A program made the translations under genes and the position numbers. This document shows positions 43,644-53,244 of a stretch of 64,000 bases of DNA, one piece after another; position 1 is the first letter of the stretch, and each line of letters opens with the position of its first letter. The DNA is from Aestuariibacter sp. (GTDB lineage Bacteria; Pseudomonadota; Gammaproteobacteria; Enterobacterales; Alteromonadaceae): NCBI GenBank assembly GCA_017794925.1, contig CP051238.1:3929945-3993944 (forward strand), written 5' to 3'. The notes under the pieces are model-generated. The model was not told the DNA's origin. It worked only from the letters and a program-made list of their open reading frames with translations, and did no database searches.

Positions 43644-44405
43644 ATGCCTGATACCATCCGGAACCGCTGGGGCCAGCGGATTGCTATAGCATGCTGTACG
43701 TTACTTATTTCTGTCGCCAGCGCTGCATCGTCGTTACCTGACTTTCCATTCGTTACGGTACAGGGCAAAGCCAGTAAACAACTCCCGCCCGATCGTGCCG
43801 ACGTGTCATTCACCATTGAAACCTTCGATGAGAAAGCAGAAACCGCAGATCGTATTCTGGCAGATACAACGGTAGCAGTGCTGAAGGTACTATCGACGCT
43901 GAACATCCCGGACAGCGCCATCACCGCCTATGAAATCAGTAAATATACTAAACGTGAACGTGGAGACAATTATCAGGATCTGGCGATACTGGGTTATGAG
44001 ATGTCTCGCAATTTCACGGTAGAACTGGACAATATTGATAATTACGCGCCGCTGTTTGAGGCGCTGATGAAAATGCAAAATGTGGCCGATGTTGGCAGCA
44101 ACTTTTCAGTTTCCAATGCCGATGAAATAACGCTATCGCTCATATCAGCAGCCGCCGTGAATGCAAAAGCCAAAGCCCAAACGATGGCGGCAGGTCTCGA
44201 TGTAAAATTAGGGAAAGTATTTGCGTTCAATGATTCAGGCTCGTTTGACAATTTCTTTGCCAGCTTTGGGGTTGAGCAACGTTATCATGTCGAAGCCTTT
44301 TCCATGGAAGTTTCTGGTTCACGACAACGCAGCACCACTGTGTTTATTCCCCAATCAATTGAACTGTCTAAAACCGTCAACGTGATTTACCAAATTAAAC
44401 CATAG
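43644..44405 (+). CDS. SIMPL domain (DUF541) periplasmic protein
   Basis: 253 residues with a signal peptide ending CCTLLISVASAASS. FVTVQGKASKQLPPDRADVSFTIETFDEKAETA and LISAAAVNAKAKAQTMAAGLDVKLGKVFAFND are typical of the SIMPL/DUF541 family (YggE-like), linked to oxidative stress. Family function is poorly defined. Convergent with the tautomerase gene. Confidence 0.9.
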   Translation: MPDTIRNRWGQRIAIACCTLLISVASAASSLPDFPFVTVQGKASKQLPPDRADVSFTIETFDEKAETADRILADTTVAVLKVLSTLNIPDSAITAYEISKYTKRERGDNYQDLAILGYEMSRNFTVELDNIDNYAPLFEALMKMQNVADVGSNFSVSNADEITLSLISAAAVNAKAKAQTMAAGLDVKLGKVFAFNDSGSFDNFFASFGVEQRYHVEAFSMEVSGSRQRSTTVFIPQSIELSKTVNVIYQIKP

Positions 44406-44415
44406 GTCACCGTAG

Positions 44416-44649
44416 TTAAACCGGTTTTGAATACCCGGGCTGTTTAAACAACAGTTCGGGTTTGCCCTCAATTTCAGGCTCATACACCACCCCGGCCCAA
44501 TCATCAGGCTGAATATCTTCCACCGCGACCGACACAGACGCTTCGGAAGAGCCCAGCACATCCTGAATACACTGTGACAGTGCATCGGCTAATTGTTGCT
44601 TTTGTTCCTGACTTTTCCCTGGCCACATTTGTACCTTGATGTGAGGCAT
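44416..44649 (-). CDS. pptA: PptA-like tautomerase
   Basis: 77 residues of the 4-oxalocrotonate tautomerase fold. Begins MPHIKV, so Pro becomes the N-terminal catalytic base after Met removal. VSVAVEDIQPDDW and KQPGYSKPV match E. coli PptA (SIALQQIQPESW, KKPGYS). Natural substrate unknown. Confidence 0.9.
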   Translation of the reverse strand: MPHIKVQMWPGKSQEQKQQLADALSQCIQDVLGSSEASVSVAVEDIQPDDWAGVVYEPEIEGKPELLFKQPGYSKPV

Positions 44650-44815
44650 TTACGTTCTCCGTACTTGTATTTGATCTCGATAATGTCATAAAAAACAAGC
44701 CGACAATATGACTAATTAGTAGCAGGTACTTTACCAGTACTTCGCAAGTTGTTTTGACATTCATGATCACAAGCCTATGCTGTAGTGACACAGGAAACTA
44801 ACTCACAGAGAAATC

Positions 44816-45679
44816 ATGATATTACGCTGTTTACTGTTAACCTTAAGCTTGGTACCGGGTCTTGTTTTAGCCGACTACTCCTCAATCGTCGAGGCTCGGG
44901 GAGAGAGCTGTGATGACAGCCTGTCTTCTGCTCAAAACAGACAACTGGCGTTAACAGACGCCCGTAGAAATGCCGCCGAAGCGGCGCAAACATCAGTGAA
45001 AAGCTTCAGTAAAGTAGACAATTACCTGTTAGTGGAAGACCTGATTGAGTCTTATTCCGAAGCCAATGTAGAAACCCTGACTATTCTGTCAGAGCAATCT
45101 AACGGAAGCTGTATAGCGATATCAATTCGCGCTGAAGTCACCCCGCAGAAAAATCTGGATCAGAAGTTTATTACTGAAGAGCTGCTAGCTGACCCTACTA
45201 TACCATTAACAGTGAAACTGTGGTCTGGTAAACCGACTTACGGTATATCAGAAAGCATGGCTATTTATATAAAAAGCAATAAGCCCTTCTACGGTCGTTT
45301 ACTGTATACCATGAATGACGGCACGACCCTGCAGCTACTGCCTAACCCTTACCGAAGTGACAATTATTTTCTGGGCCAGGTACTTTACACCGTACCATCC
45401 GGGGAAGACGTATTCCGCTTAACGGTGACGCCGCCTGTCGGTACAGAAAAACTCACCTTGTACGCCAGCACTGCACCGTTAGGCGACATCGATAAAACGG
45501 CGACCAGCGGACTGTATTTGGTTAACAATGAACCCAAGGTACTGAGTAACAAAACCCGGGGATTAAAAATTGAATCTATAAGTTCTTCCACTGTGCCATC
45601 AGCGGAAAGTATTCCGCCCAAACGCCCTGAGGTAGCCGAGTTTGCAGAGGTATCCATTGAGGTTCAAATTACGGACTAA
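44816..45679 (+). CDS. Exported DUF4384 domain protein
   Basis: 287 residues with a signal peptide (LRCLLLTLSLVPGLVLA). An N-terminal part (SIVEARGESCDDSLSSAQNRQLALTDARRNAAEAAQ) resembles the LPP20/FlgP-like region. The C-terminal DUF4384 (VKLWSGKPTYGISESMAIYIKSNKPFYGRLLYTMNDG, LLPNPYRSDNYF) is beta-rich. Role unknown, probably envelope-related. Confidence 0.85.
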   Translation: MILRCLLLTLSLVPGLVLADYSSIVEARGESCDDSLSSAQNRQLALTDARRNAAEAAQTSVKSFSKVDNYLLVEDLIESYSEANVETLTILSEQSNGSCIAISIRAEVTPQKNLDQKFITEELLADPTIPLTVKLWSGKPTYGISESMAIYIKSNKPFYGRLLYTMNDGTTLQLLPNPYRSDNYFLGQVLYTVPSGEDVFRLTVTPPVGTEKLTLYASTAPLGDIDKTATSGLYLVNNEPKVLSNKTRGLKIESISSSTVPSAESIPPKRPEVAEFAEVSIEVQITD

Positions 45680-45824
45680 GCGAATCACCGCGACACTTTT
45701 TTTGTAAGATGCCCTTTATCTTTTTTGTGGATTAAAGCGAACAGGCTCTGACAGTAAGCAATCAAGCACCAATAGCGCAAATTAATCAGCAATGCTGATT
45801 TAACACCGCCCGATTATGAAAAAG

Positions 45825-45849
45825 CAAAGGGAGCGCAACGCTCCCTTTG
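45825..45849 (-). terminator. Terminator of the ybbA-ybbP operon
   Basis: Eleven-base-pair stem CAAAGGGAGCG/CGCTCCCTTTG with a 3-nt loop; on the minus strand it is followed by CTTTTTC. A second small dyad AATCAGC/GCTGATT lies at 45783-45799. Confidence 0.75.
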
Positions 45850-45857
45850 TATTGTGC

Positions 45858-48377
45858 TTACACCATTTTTCGCAGTAGCTGACCCGTGTTGAGTGCCAGC
45901 AACCGGTAACAGCCCACTGCCCCGAGTACACCGACTACCAAAGCACCAACAGCCGGTGCAATGGCCCAGTATTCCCAGTGTATGGACGCTTCCATATCAA
46001 ACACCCGGCTTTGCAACATAAACAAGCTGAACTCATTGGCCATGGCGGCCATTAAACCTGCTACGGTGCCGATGATCAGAAACTCGTTGATCACACTAAA
46101 ACGAATGAGCGTTCCCTTCGCTCCCAGCGTTCGCAAAATAGCAAGCTCCTGTTGACGCTCGTCCATACTGGCCTGCACCTGGGCAAACAGCACTAATGAA
46201 CCTGCCACCAGTACCAATACCAATATAAACTCCACCGCCAGTGAAACCTGGTCGATGATCTCGCGTACCTGATTAATCCGGGCGTCTACGTCAAACAAGG
46301 TTACCGAGGCAAATGGTTGCATCAGTGAGGTGATCTCAGCCTTGCGATCACCATCCAAATGGAAACTAGTGATGTAAGTTGCACTGAACTCCTGCATGGC
46401 CGCAGGGTGAATGACAAAGAAAAAATTCGGTTGCATGGTTTGCCAGTTCACTTCGCGAATACTGGTTACTTTGGTAACGACAATTTCACTACCCACGTTG
46501 AATGTGAGTGTGTCGCCCAAGGCAATTTTTAACCGCTCTGCAACGCCTTGTTCCACCGAAACAGGATACAGAGGCGACTCCCCTTCTGGTGTCCAGTTGG
46601 CGTGCCAACTGCCCTGCACCACTTTGTTTTCGTGCTGTAATACATCGCTCCAGGTTAAGTTGGCCTCGCGGCCTAAACCTCGACGGCCTTCAGTCGCTTC
46701 CGGGTCTTCTTCCTTAGTAACTTCGGTATTCACGCGCTCGTCGTTCACCGCCACAAAACGGCCCCGAATGACCGGGTAAAATGACTCAATATTCACGCCG
46801 TTATCAGCAAAGTGCTGTTCTAACGCAGGCTTTTGTTGCTCGGTGATATTGATTAAAAAATAGTTGGGGGTATTTTCCGGCAACTGTGCGCGCCACTGGG
46901 CAACCATGTCGTTGCGCATTACCAATACCACCAGCAACAACATAATAGTAATAGAAAAGCTGATTAGCTGAACGCTGTTGTCCATGGCGCGGCGGCGGAT
47001 GCGTGCCCATGCCAATTGCCATGCGCCCATGCTACCGGTGCCCAACTTACGACCAACGGCGATGAGCCCGAGTGTGACCAGAAGAAGCGCACCAACGAGT
47101 AGTACGCCAGAGCCAAACAAAATTGCGCTGATTTCAAGATCCCGGCTATACACCCACATCAGTAAGAAAATAGCGCCACCTGACACACCAAACTGCAAGC
47201 CTTTTGAACTCATGCTCGCGCCCATATCCCGGCGTAACACGCGTAGCGGTGGCACAGAGAACAGACGTAAAAGTGGATAGAGTGAGAACAATACCGCACA
47301 AATCGTACCGGTTAGTACGGCGATAAATACGGGGCGCCAATGCCAGACATCCAGTGACACATCAACCTGACCAGCCAGCGCAGTCACCACCAATTGCTGG
47401 ATAATCACACCAGCGATAATACCGATTACGATACCCAGCACAGTGATGAACATCACCTGCAAAATATACACTCTACGGATGAGTTGTTTGCTGGCTCCCA
47501 GGGTTTTAAAAATAGCAACCGGGTCAAAATGTCGCTGACTGTAACGCTGTGCAGCCACCGCAATCGCCACCGCAGCTAATACAATCGCCAGCAAACTGGC
47601 TAACAAAAAGTAACGCTCTGCGCGGGCAATGGAACGGCCAATGGCCGATTCATCGTCACCCACAGTTTGCCAGCGGTGCAGTTCATCGTCCAATTGTGGG
47701 CGTAACCAGTCATAGTAGCTGTCGATTAGCGAGGTATCTCCGGCAAAATAAGCCTTGTACACCACGCGGCTTCCCGGACCGGTAATGTTGGTTTTCTCCA
47801 TATCTTCCAGTGCAATTAACGCCATCGGGTCAGTGTTGAACACGCTGAATCCCTGATCCGGGATTTCACTGAGCACGCGAGCGACGGTAAATTCGCTGTC
47901 GCCCACATAAACCGTGCTGCCCAGCTTGACGTCAAGCAATTGAAAAAGACGGGAATCGATCCAGATTTCACCTGGAGACGGTCGCTGCTGGGTAATCGAT
48001 GGTGTGCCGAATGGCTCGCTGGCCACTTTAATATCACCTTTAAGTGGGTAGCCTTTGCCTACTGCGCGTAAATCCACCAGCGACATTTGCTGTTCACCAA
48101 ATGCCATGGAGCGCGTGCTAATTTGTTCGGCGGTTTCAATGCCCATACTGTTGGCTTCGGTAAGCCAGTCTGTCGATATGGGGTCGGCAGCCCTGAGCTG
48201 GCTGTCTGCAGCAATAAACTGTGATGAACGTTCTACCAGCGCTCCTTGTAATCGCTCACTGAACAACGATAACGACAGCACTGCCGCTACCGATAAAATG
48301 ATGGCAAACAGAATGATCGTGAGTTCGCCGCGTCTGGCTTCGTGCTTAAACAACCGCCACGCAAGATTTGTCACCAT
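45858..48377 (-). CDS. ybbP: YbbP-like FtsX-family ABC permease
   Basis: 839 residues. N-terminal membrane segment, large periplasmic domain, then FtsX-type helices (ASLLAIVLAAVAIAVAAQRYSQRHFDPVAIFKTLGASKQLI; later LAILRTLGAKGTLIRFSVINEFLIIGTVAGLMAAM). Two FtsX cores as in E. coli YbbP. With the ATPase it forms a MacB-type complex of unknown cargo. Start overlaps the ATPase stop (TAATG). Confidence 0.93.
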   Translation of the reverse strand: MVTNLAWRLFKHEARRGELTIILFAIILSVAAVLSLSLFSERLQGALVERSSQFIAADSQLRAADPISTDWLTEANSMGIETAEQISTRSMAFGEQQMSLVDLRAVGKGYPLKGDIKVASEPFGTPSITQQRPSPGEIWIDSRLFQLLDVKLGSTVYVGDSEFTVARVLSEIPDQGFSVFNTDPMALIALEDMEKTNITGPGSRVVYKAYFAGDTSLIDSYYDWLRPQLDDELHRWQTVGDDESAIGRSIARAERYFLLASLLAIVLAAVAIAVAAQRYSQRHFDPVAIFKTLGASKQLIRRVYILQVMFITVLGIVIGIIAGVIIQQLVVTALAGQVDVSLDVWHWRPVFIAVLTGTICAVLFSLYPLLRLFSVPPLRVLRRDMGASMSSKGLQFGVSGGAIFLLMWVYSRDLEISAILFGSGVLLVGALLLVTLGLIAVGRKLGTGSMGAWQLAWARIRRRAMDNSVQLISFSITIMLLLVVLVMRNDMVAQWRAQLPENTPNYFLINITEQQKPALEQHFADNGVNIESFYPVIRGRFVAVNDERVNTEVTKEEDPEATEGRRGLGREANLTWSDVLQHENKVVQGSWHANWTPEGESPLYPVSVEQGVAERLKIALGDTLTFNVGSEIVVTKVTSIREVNWQTMQPNFFFVIHPAAMQEFSATYITSFHLDGDRKAEITSLMQPFASVTLFDVDARINQVREIIDQVSLAVEFILVLVLVAGSLVLFAQVQASMDERQQELAILRTLGAKGTLIRFSVINEFLIIGTVAGLMAAMANEFSLFMLQSRVFDMEASIHWEYWAIAPAVGALVVGVLGAVGCYRLLALNTGQLLRKMV

Positions 48378-49093
48378 TACCGGCTCCCTTCACCTGCAGA
48401 AGCCAGGAACGGCTTAACATTACTTTGTGAGGTAATTTCGGTGAGCTCACCTGCCTGCATCCGCAACTGTCTGTCACACTTTGTCGCCAGCGTATTGTCG
48501 TGGGTCACTAACACTAATGTGGTCCCCACTTCACGGTTTAGCTCGAATAACAGATCTTCAATTTTTTCACTGTTGGCGGCATCCAGGTTACCGGTCGGTT
48601 CATCTGCAAACAGAATTTTTGGCTGACCAATAAAGGCACGGGCAATCGCGACACGTTGCTGCTCTCCGCCCGACAACTGATTTGGATAATGGTGCGCTCG
48701 GTGACTTAACCCCACTTGTTCAAGAATATCCTGAGCGCGTTTTTTAGGATCAGGTAACCCGGCGATTTCCGCGGGCAACATCACGTTTTCAATGGCAGTC
48801 AAACTCTGCACCAACATAAAGCTCTGGAATATAAACCCCACCTTGGCGCCGCGAAGCTGTGCACGCTGCTCTTCATCCATAGTGTGAAGCGGCGCGTCAT
48901 CCAGAAATATCTCACCGGCACTGACTTCGTCGAGTCCGGCCAGCAGACTCAGTAAGGTGGATTTACCGGAACCCGACGCCCCTACAATGGCAATCGACTC
49001 GCCCGGCTTGACTTGAAAGGAAATAGGCTGAAGGATCTGAAGCGAACCTTCGCTCGTAGTCACAGTCTTAGTAATGTTTTTAGTTTCAATCAT
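48377..49093 (-). CDS. ybbA: YbbA-like ABC transporter ATP-binding protein
   Basis: About 238 residues from ATG 49093; a GTG at 49135 would add 14 residues that lack family similarity. Walker A GASGSGKSTLL, signature LSGGEQQRVAIARAFIGQP, Walker B ILFADEPTGNLD and VTHD H-loop, all LolD/MacB type. Divergent from tesA, as in E. coli. Confidence 0.92.
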   Translation of the reverse strand: MIETKNITKTVTTSEGSLQILQPISFQVKPGESIAIVGASGSGKSTLLSLLAGLDEVSAGEIFLDDAPLHTMDEEQRAQLRGAKVGFIFQSFMLVQSLTAIENVMLPAEIAGLPDPKKRAQDILEQVGLSHRAHHYPNQLSGGEQQRVAIARAFIGQPKILFADEPTGNLDAANSEKIEDLLFELNREVGTTLVLVTHDNTLATKCDRQLRMQAGELTEITSQSNVKPFLASAGEGSR

Positions 49094-49111
49094 ACAGGAG
49101 TAATCGTTGTC

Positions 49112-49816
49112 GTGTTTCGAAATGCTATCATTCACCTGATCACGTCATGCAAACAGGTAACAAAGCTCATACTAGTAATACCACTGCTGGTGCATTCAGA
49201 TCACCTGTTAGCAGCAGATGACAGCTCAACCAACACTTCTGTCGGACAAACTGCAGATATTAAATTATTGATTCTGGGAGATAGCCTAAGTGCCGGCTAT
49301 GGGTTAATGCAAGCACAAAGCTGGGTTAGTTTGTTACAAAATATCTGGCTGGACGAGAACCGCAAGGTCGAAGTGATAAATGCTGCGATTAGTGGCGAAA
49401 CGTCGGATGGCGGACTGGCACGGCTCCCACGGTTACTCGATCAACATTCACCCACCCACGTGCTCATTGAATTAGGTGGTAACGATGGTCTGCAGGGACA
49501 TAATGTGGGCAAGCTTCAGGAAAACCTGTCAAAAATGATTGAGTTGGTCAAAGCTGAGGGTGCGCAGGTGTATTTACAGGACATGGAAATCCCTACGAAT
49601 TATGGTCGCCGTTACAATCAATTATTTGGCAATTCCTTTGATAAGGTTGCAGAGCAACACAGCGTAACACTCGTGCCGTTTTTTATGCAGGACATTGCGC
49701 TGAACGACGACCTGATGCAACGTGACGGAATCCACCCAAATGAAAAAGGTCAGCCACTAATTGCAGAGTTTATGCATAACCAATTGACGCCACTACTGTT
49801 TACAGGCGAAAAATAA
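49112..49816 (+). CDS. tesA: Multifunctional thioesterase/arylesterase TesA
   Basis: About 234 residues from a GTG at 49112, chosen because it directly precedes a signal peptide (ITSCKQVTKLILVIPLLVHSDHLLA) and GGAG lies upstream. SGNH hydrolase: GDSLSAGYG (Ser), GGNDG (Asn) and DGIHPN (Asp/His). Periplasmic esterase, thioesterase I and lysophospholipase activities are known for the family. Only 18 bp separate this start from that of ybbA. Confidence 0.92.
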   Translation: MFRNAIIHLITSCKQVTKLILVIPLLVHSDHLLAADDSSTNTSVGQTADIKLLILGDSLSAGYGLMQAQSWVSLLQNIWLDENRKVEVINAAISGETSDGGLARLPRLLDQHSPTHVLIELGGNDGLQGHNVGKLQENLSKMIELVKAEGAQVYLQDMEIPTNYGRRYNQLFGNSFDKVAEQHSVTLVPFFMQDIALNDDLMQRDGIHPNEKGQPLIAEFMHNQLTPLLFTGEK

Positions 49817-49898
49817 GTCGTAGTGGCAAAGTGTGAAATACTCTCAAATGCACTATACTTGTGACTAAACTTTAAGCACACCAATTAATGGGGTTCTC

Positions 49899-50087
49899 AT
49901 GGAAATCAGTCAGTCTTCCACCGCGCAAACCTATGCCCAGCCAGCACCGGTGCGTAACGAACAACCCGCTCCGCCTGAACCTCAGCGCCAGACTTCGTTA
50001 GAATCCGGCAGGGAACCTGCCCCGGTGCCCGAGTCAAAATCAGCGCCAACAGGAAATGTTGGACAGAATGTCGATACTTACGCCTGA
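49899..50087 (+). CDS. Small Pro-rich hypothetical protein
   Basis: 62 residues, rich in Pro, Gln, Ser and Glu (QPAPVRNEQPAPPEPQRQTS), probably disordered, with no signal or membrane segment. The ATG is preceded by a GGGG run about five bases upstream. Convergent with the GGDEF-EAL gene, which ends 8 bp away. Low complexity makes the call uncertain. Confidence 0.5.
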   Translation: MEISQSSTAQTYAQPAPVRNEQPAPPEPQRQTSLESGREPAPVPESKSAPTGNVGQNVDTYA

Positions 50088-50094
50088 TCAGACA

Positions 50095-52980
50095 TCAAGC
50101 GCGACTGTGTTGTAAATATTTAGACTCAAATTGACCTATCGGTAAGGGTTTACTGTAGTAGTAGCCCTGCGCCCTGTAACAACCGAGTTGTTGGAGTCGA
50201 TGTTCCTGTTCAGGTGTTTCTACTCCCTCAGCAACCACCCTAAGGTCAAAATTGGCGGCTAAATCGATTATCGACTTAACCACGCCGCCCTTGTCACTTT
50301 CCTCTAACTTGCCGGTAAACTCGCGATCAATTTTGAGCTTGTCGATAGGCAGCTTGTCCAGGTAAGCCAGTGAAGAATACCCTGTCCCAAAATCATCGAT
50401 AGCAACCGAATATCCGGCATCCCTTAAGCTATTCAACACTGCACTGGCTGACTGGAAGTTCTCGATAATCGCGCTCTCGACTATTTCGAGCTCAATTCTA
50501 TTGGCATCCACTTTATGTTGTCTGGCGGTGCTGTTTATCGCATCTACCAGCTCGAAGTCTGACAAATCCAATGCCGATACATTGAACGACAAAAACAAAT
50601 CATGTCCTGCGGACTGCCACTGCTCAACAATTGAAAAGACCTCTTTGACCAACCACTTCGTAACAAAACGAATTGACCGGGTTTGTTCAGCAATGTCTAT
50701 AAAGTCAGCCGGTGTTAAAAAGCCTTTCACCGGATGATTCCAGCGAAGCAATGCTTCGGCCCCAACGATACGTTGTTGCTCAATATCGAATTGTGGCTGA
50801 AGGAAGAGTTCTAACTCATGTTCTGCAACAGCGCGTTTAAGCTCTGCTGCAATGGTGAGCCTGTTATTCGCTTCGACCAGAATATCCTGAGTGTAGAATC
50901 CAAAGTTAGCCCCACCTATTTTCTTAGCCCGGTACATAGCGGCATCGGCCCGAACCAATAAATCATCGGCGTTGTCAGCATCCTGTGGGAACAATGCAAT
51001 ACCGATAGAGACACCTACGTTGACCTCATGATCACCTGCCAAATAAAACGGTTTGCTGAGTTCCTGATTAAGATTACTCGCCAGGGTCATCAACTCAGAT
51101 TGCGTCTGGTAGTCCTCAACCAACAGTACAAACTCATCGCCCCCCATTCTGGCAAGGATATCTGACTGCCGAAGTCGGGAGGTTAATCGTTTGGTCACGT
51201 TCACCAGTAACTCATCACCCGCAATGTGCCCAAGAGAATCATTAACCACTTTAAATCTGTCAAGATCGAGGAATAGCAGAGCGCAAGATGACTTGTTTCG
51301 CTCAGCGCGACACACCGCATGGTGAAGATGCAGTTTGAACTGAACCCGGTTGGGTAATTCCGTTAGCGAGTCGTAATGCGCAAGGCGCTCGAGCTTTTCT
51401 TCAGACTGCTTTATTTGGGTAATGTCAGAGAACACAGCGACATAATAACTAACCTGATCGTCGAGATCGCGTACCACGGAAATACTTAATAGCTCAGGAA
51501 ATACATTGCCATTCTTACGTTTATTCCAAATCTCGCCACGCCAGACCCCTTCCGAATTCAGTGCTTCAAACATTTTTTTGTAAAACGCTGGCGGATGGAC
51601 GCCGGAAGATAACATACTGGGCTTTTGACCAATGATTTCAGATTCTTTATAGCCGGTAATCACATTAAATGCAGGGTTAACCGATATAATGCGCTGTTCA
51701 GCGTCGGTTACCATGATGCCTTCCAGGCTGTGATTAAACACGTGCTGGCTCAGTTCCCAACGAGTCTGATATTCTATTTGCTCGGTTATATCGATGATCA
51801 GCGTAAACAGGAAGGGTCGATCCGCAATCTCGACGGGCGTTGAAAAGGCCTCGACATCTTTTACAGTCCCATCGGCAATTTGATGCTTACGCACAAACCG
51901 GCTCGACGAACGCATAAACGCATCCTTAATATTGCCAATTACCGTTTCATTGTCAGACTGATCAATCTGCTCCATGCGCATGCCAACCAATCTGGACACG
52001 TCATAGCCATAGAATTTCCCGGCGGCCTCATTGGCGTCGATAATATTACCGTCATCGTCCAGTATCAGCATGGTCACCGCATGAGAAGAGAAAAACTGAC
52101 GGAATTTCTCTTCAGAGCGCCTTAGTGCCAGATATGACTGTTGATGTAAGGCGCGGTTATTTTCCCGCAGCTGCGCTACATAGAGTGCAATTGACGTTAA
52201 TAACAGTGCAATAAACCAAAATAGCGGATGTAGATGTGTTTTCGTCCAACCTTCGGAAGGTTCAGCTTCGAGGTGCCATTGACCATAGGGCAACTTAACC
52301 GACAACACAACAGGCTGTACGAATTCGGCTTTGTCAGATTTCAAAAATATCTCGACCACTTTTCCTTCATCGGTGGTCTTTTTAAGAATGAGATTAAGCG
52401 CATGCTCCCCGGTTAACCCCGCCCGATTGATTACGCTGTCGTAATCCAGAACCACCGATATCACACCCCAGGTTTCGCCCTCCACAAATACAGGCAGACG
52501 CGCGATAAGCCCTACGCCTCCCTGTACCAGTTCCACCGGGCCATCAAGAATAGTTTTACGTACAGAAATGGCTTTAAACACGGAGTCACGCTGGGCCGGA
52601 ATATCACGATAATCTAATCCCATGGCCTTTTCGTTGCCTTTAGTCGGATAGATCATCTGTACAACAAAGTCTCTGGCACCACCAATGTTTATGATGCTGT
52701 TACGCTGGGCGAGTAATCCACCCACAAATTGGGTAAATTCCTGCTGGTCCAGATCCGGATTAAGAGACACATAGGCCGACACACCGCGCATCAACTCGAT
52801 GTTAGTGTAGAGTTCAAACTCAAGATTGGCGCGCAGGGAAGCAAGACGCTCTGTAACGTCGTTAATTTGCTGCTCTCGCTCCCATTTGGAAGCCAAAAAA
52901 TCAGCAGTTAATGTAAGCGCGACAGCCAACAGTAAAATGACTGCGAACGTGCGCATTGGAAACGTCTTAAATATCATCAA
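50095..52980 (-). CDS. CHASE-PAS-PAS-GGDEF-EAL cyclic-di-GMP protein
   Basis: 961 residues. N-terminal helix, CHASE sensor (about 40-235), second helix (PLFWFIALLLTSIALYVAQ, about 250-270), two PAS domains (about 285-400 and 410-530), GGDEF domain with intact MGGDEFVLL (about 625), and EAL domain with GAEALLRW, DDFGTGYSSLAYL and EGVET. Both diguanylate cyclase and phosphodiesterase motifs are intact. Inner membrane, sensing an extracytoplasmic ligand. Confidence 0.95.
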   Translation of the reverse strand: MMIFKTFPMRTFAVILLLAVALTLTADFLASKWEREQQINDVTERLASLRANLEFELYTNIELMRGVSAYVSLNPDLDQQEFTQFVGGLLAQRNSIINIGGARDFVVQMIYPTKGNEKAMGLDYRDIPAQRDSVFKAISVRKTILDGPVELVQGGVGLIARLPVFVEGETWGVISVVLDYDSVINRAGLTGEHALNLILKKTTDEGKVVEIFLKSDKAEFVQPVVLSVKLPYGQWHLEAEPSEGWTKTHLHPLFWFIALLLTSIALYVAQLRENNRALHQQSYLALRRSEEKFRQFFSSHAVTMLILDDDGNIIDANEAAGKFYGYDVSRLVGMRMEQIDQSDNETVIGNIKDAFMRSSSRFVRKHQIADGTVKDVEAFSTPVEIADRPFLFTLIIDITEQIEYQTRWELSQHVFNHSLEGIMVTDAEQRIISVNPAFNVITGYKESEIIGQKPSMLSSGVHPPAFYKKMFEALNSEGVWRGEIWNKRKNGNVFPELLSISVVRDLDDQVSYYVAVFSDITQIKQSEEKLERLAHYDSLTELPNRVQFKLHLHHAVCRAERNKSSCALLFLDLDRFKVVNDSLGHIAGDELLVNVTKRLTSRLRQSDILARMGGDEFVLLVEDYQTQSELMTLASNLNQELSKPFYLAGDHEVNVGVSIGIALFPQDADNADDLLVRADAAMYRAKKIGGANFGFYTQDILVEANNRLTIAAELKRAVAEHELELFLQPQFDIEQQRIVGAEALLRWNHPVKGFLTPADFIDIAEQTRSIRFVTKWLVKEVFSIVEQWQSAGHDLFLSFNVSALDLSDFELVDAINSTARQHKVDANRIELEIVESAIIENFQSASAVLNSLRDAGYSVAIDDFGTGYSSLAYLDKLPIDKLKIDREFTGKLEESDKGGVVKSIIDLAANFDLRVVAEGVETPEQEHRLQQLGCYRAQGYYYSKPLPIGQFESKYLQHSRA

Positions 52981-53204
52981 TCGTCATATGGATAGTGCCG
53001 CCGTTGCGCGACGTCGCGTGAAACACAAACAACCCCTCGTGGATTGACTACAACTTAAGTATCAACCACAAAAGGAATTATTCAACAGGAATTTGGGAAA
53101 TTGGCGACATTATAGGCGAATTACTGGCAAACACGGTAATGCATTTACGACGAACAATATAAAAATTGATACGTACAACTATATACCCGCACTAAAAAAT
53201 AAAA

Positions 53205-53224
53205 AGCCCCGCATTAGCGGGGCT
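53205..53224. terminator. Terminator of the amidohydrolase operon
   Basis: Stem AGCCCCGC/GCGGGGCT with loop ATTA; A-rich on the left, giving a T-tract on the minus strand. Confidence 0.8.
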
Positions 53225-53244
53225 CCGTCGTCTGGAAATAGGTA

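Noticed and set aside
45385..45657. 90-residue open frame antisense to the DUF4384 gene
   Set aside because: Shadow of a well-supported gene; no family or start signal.
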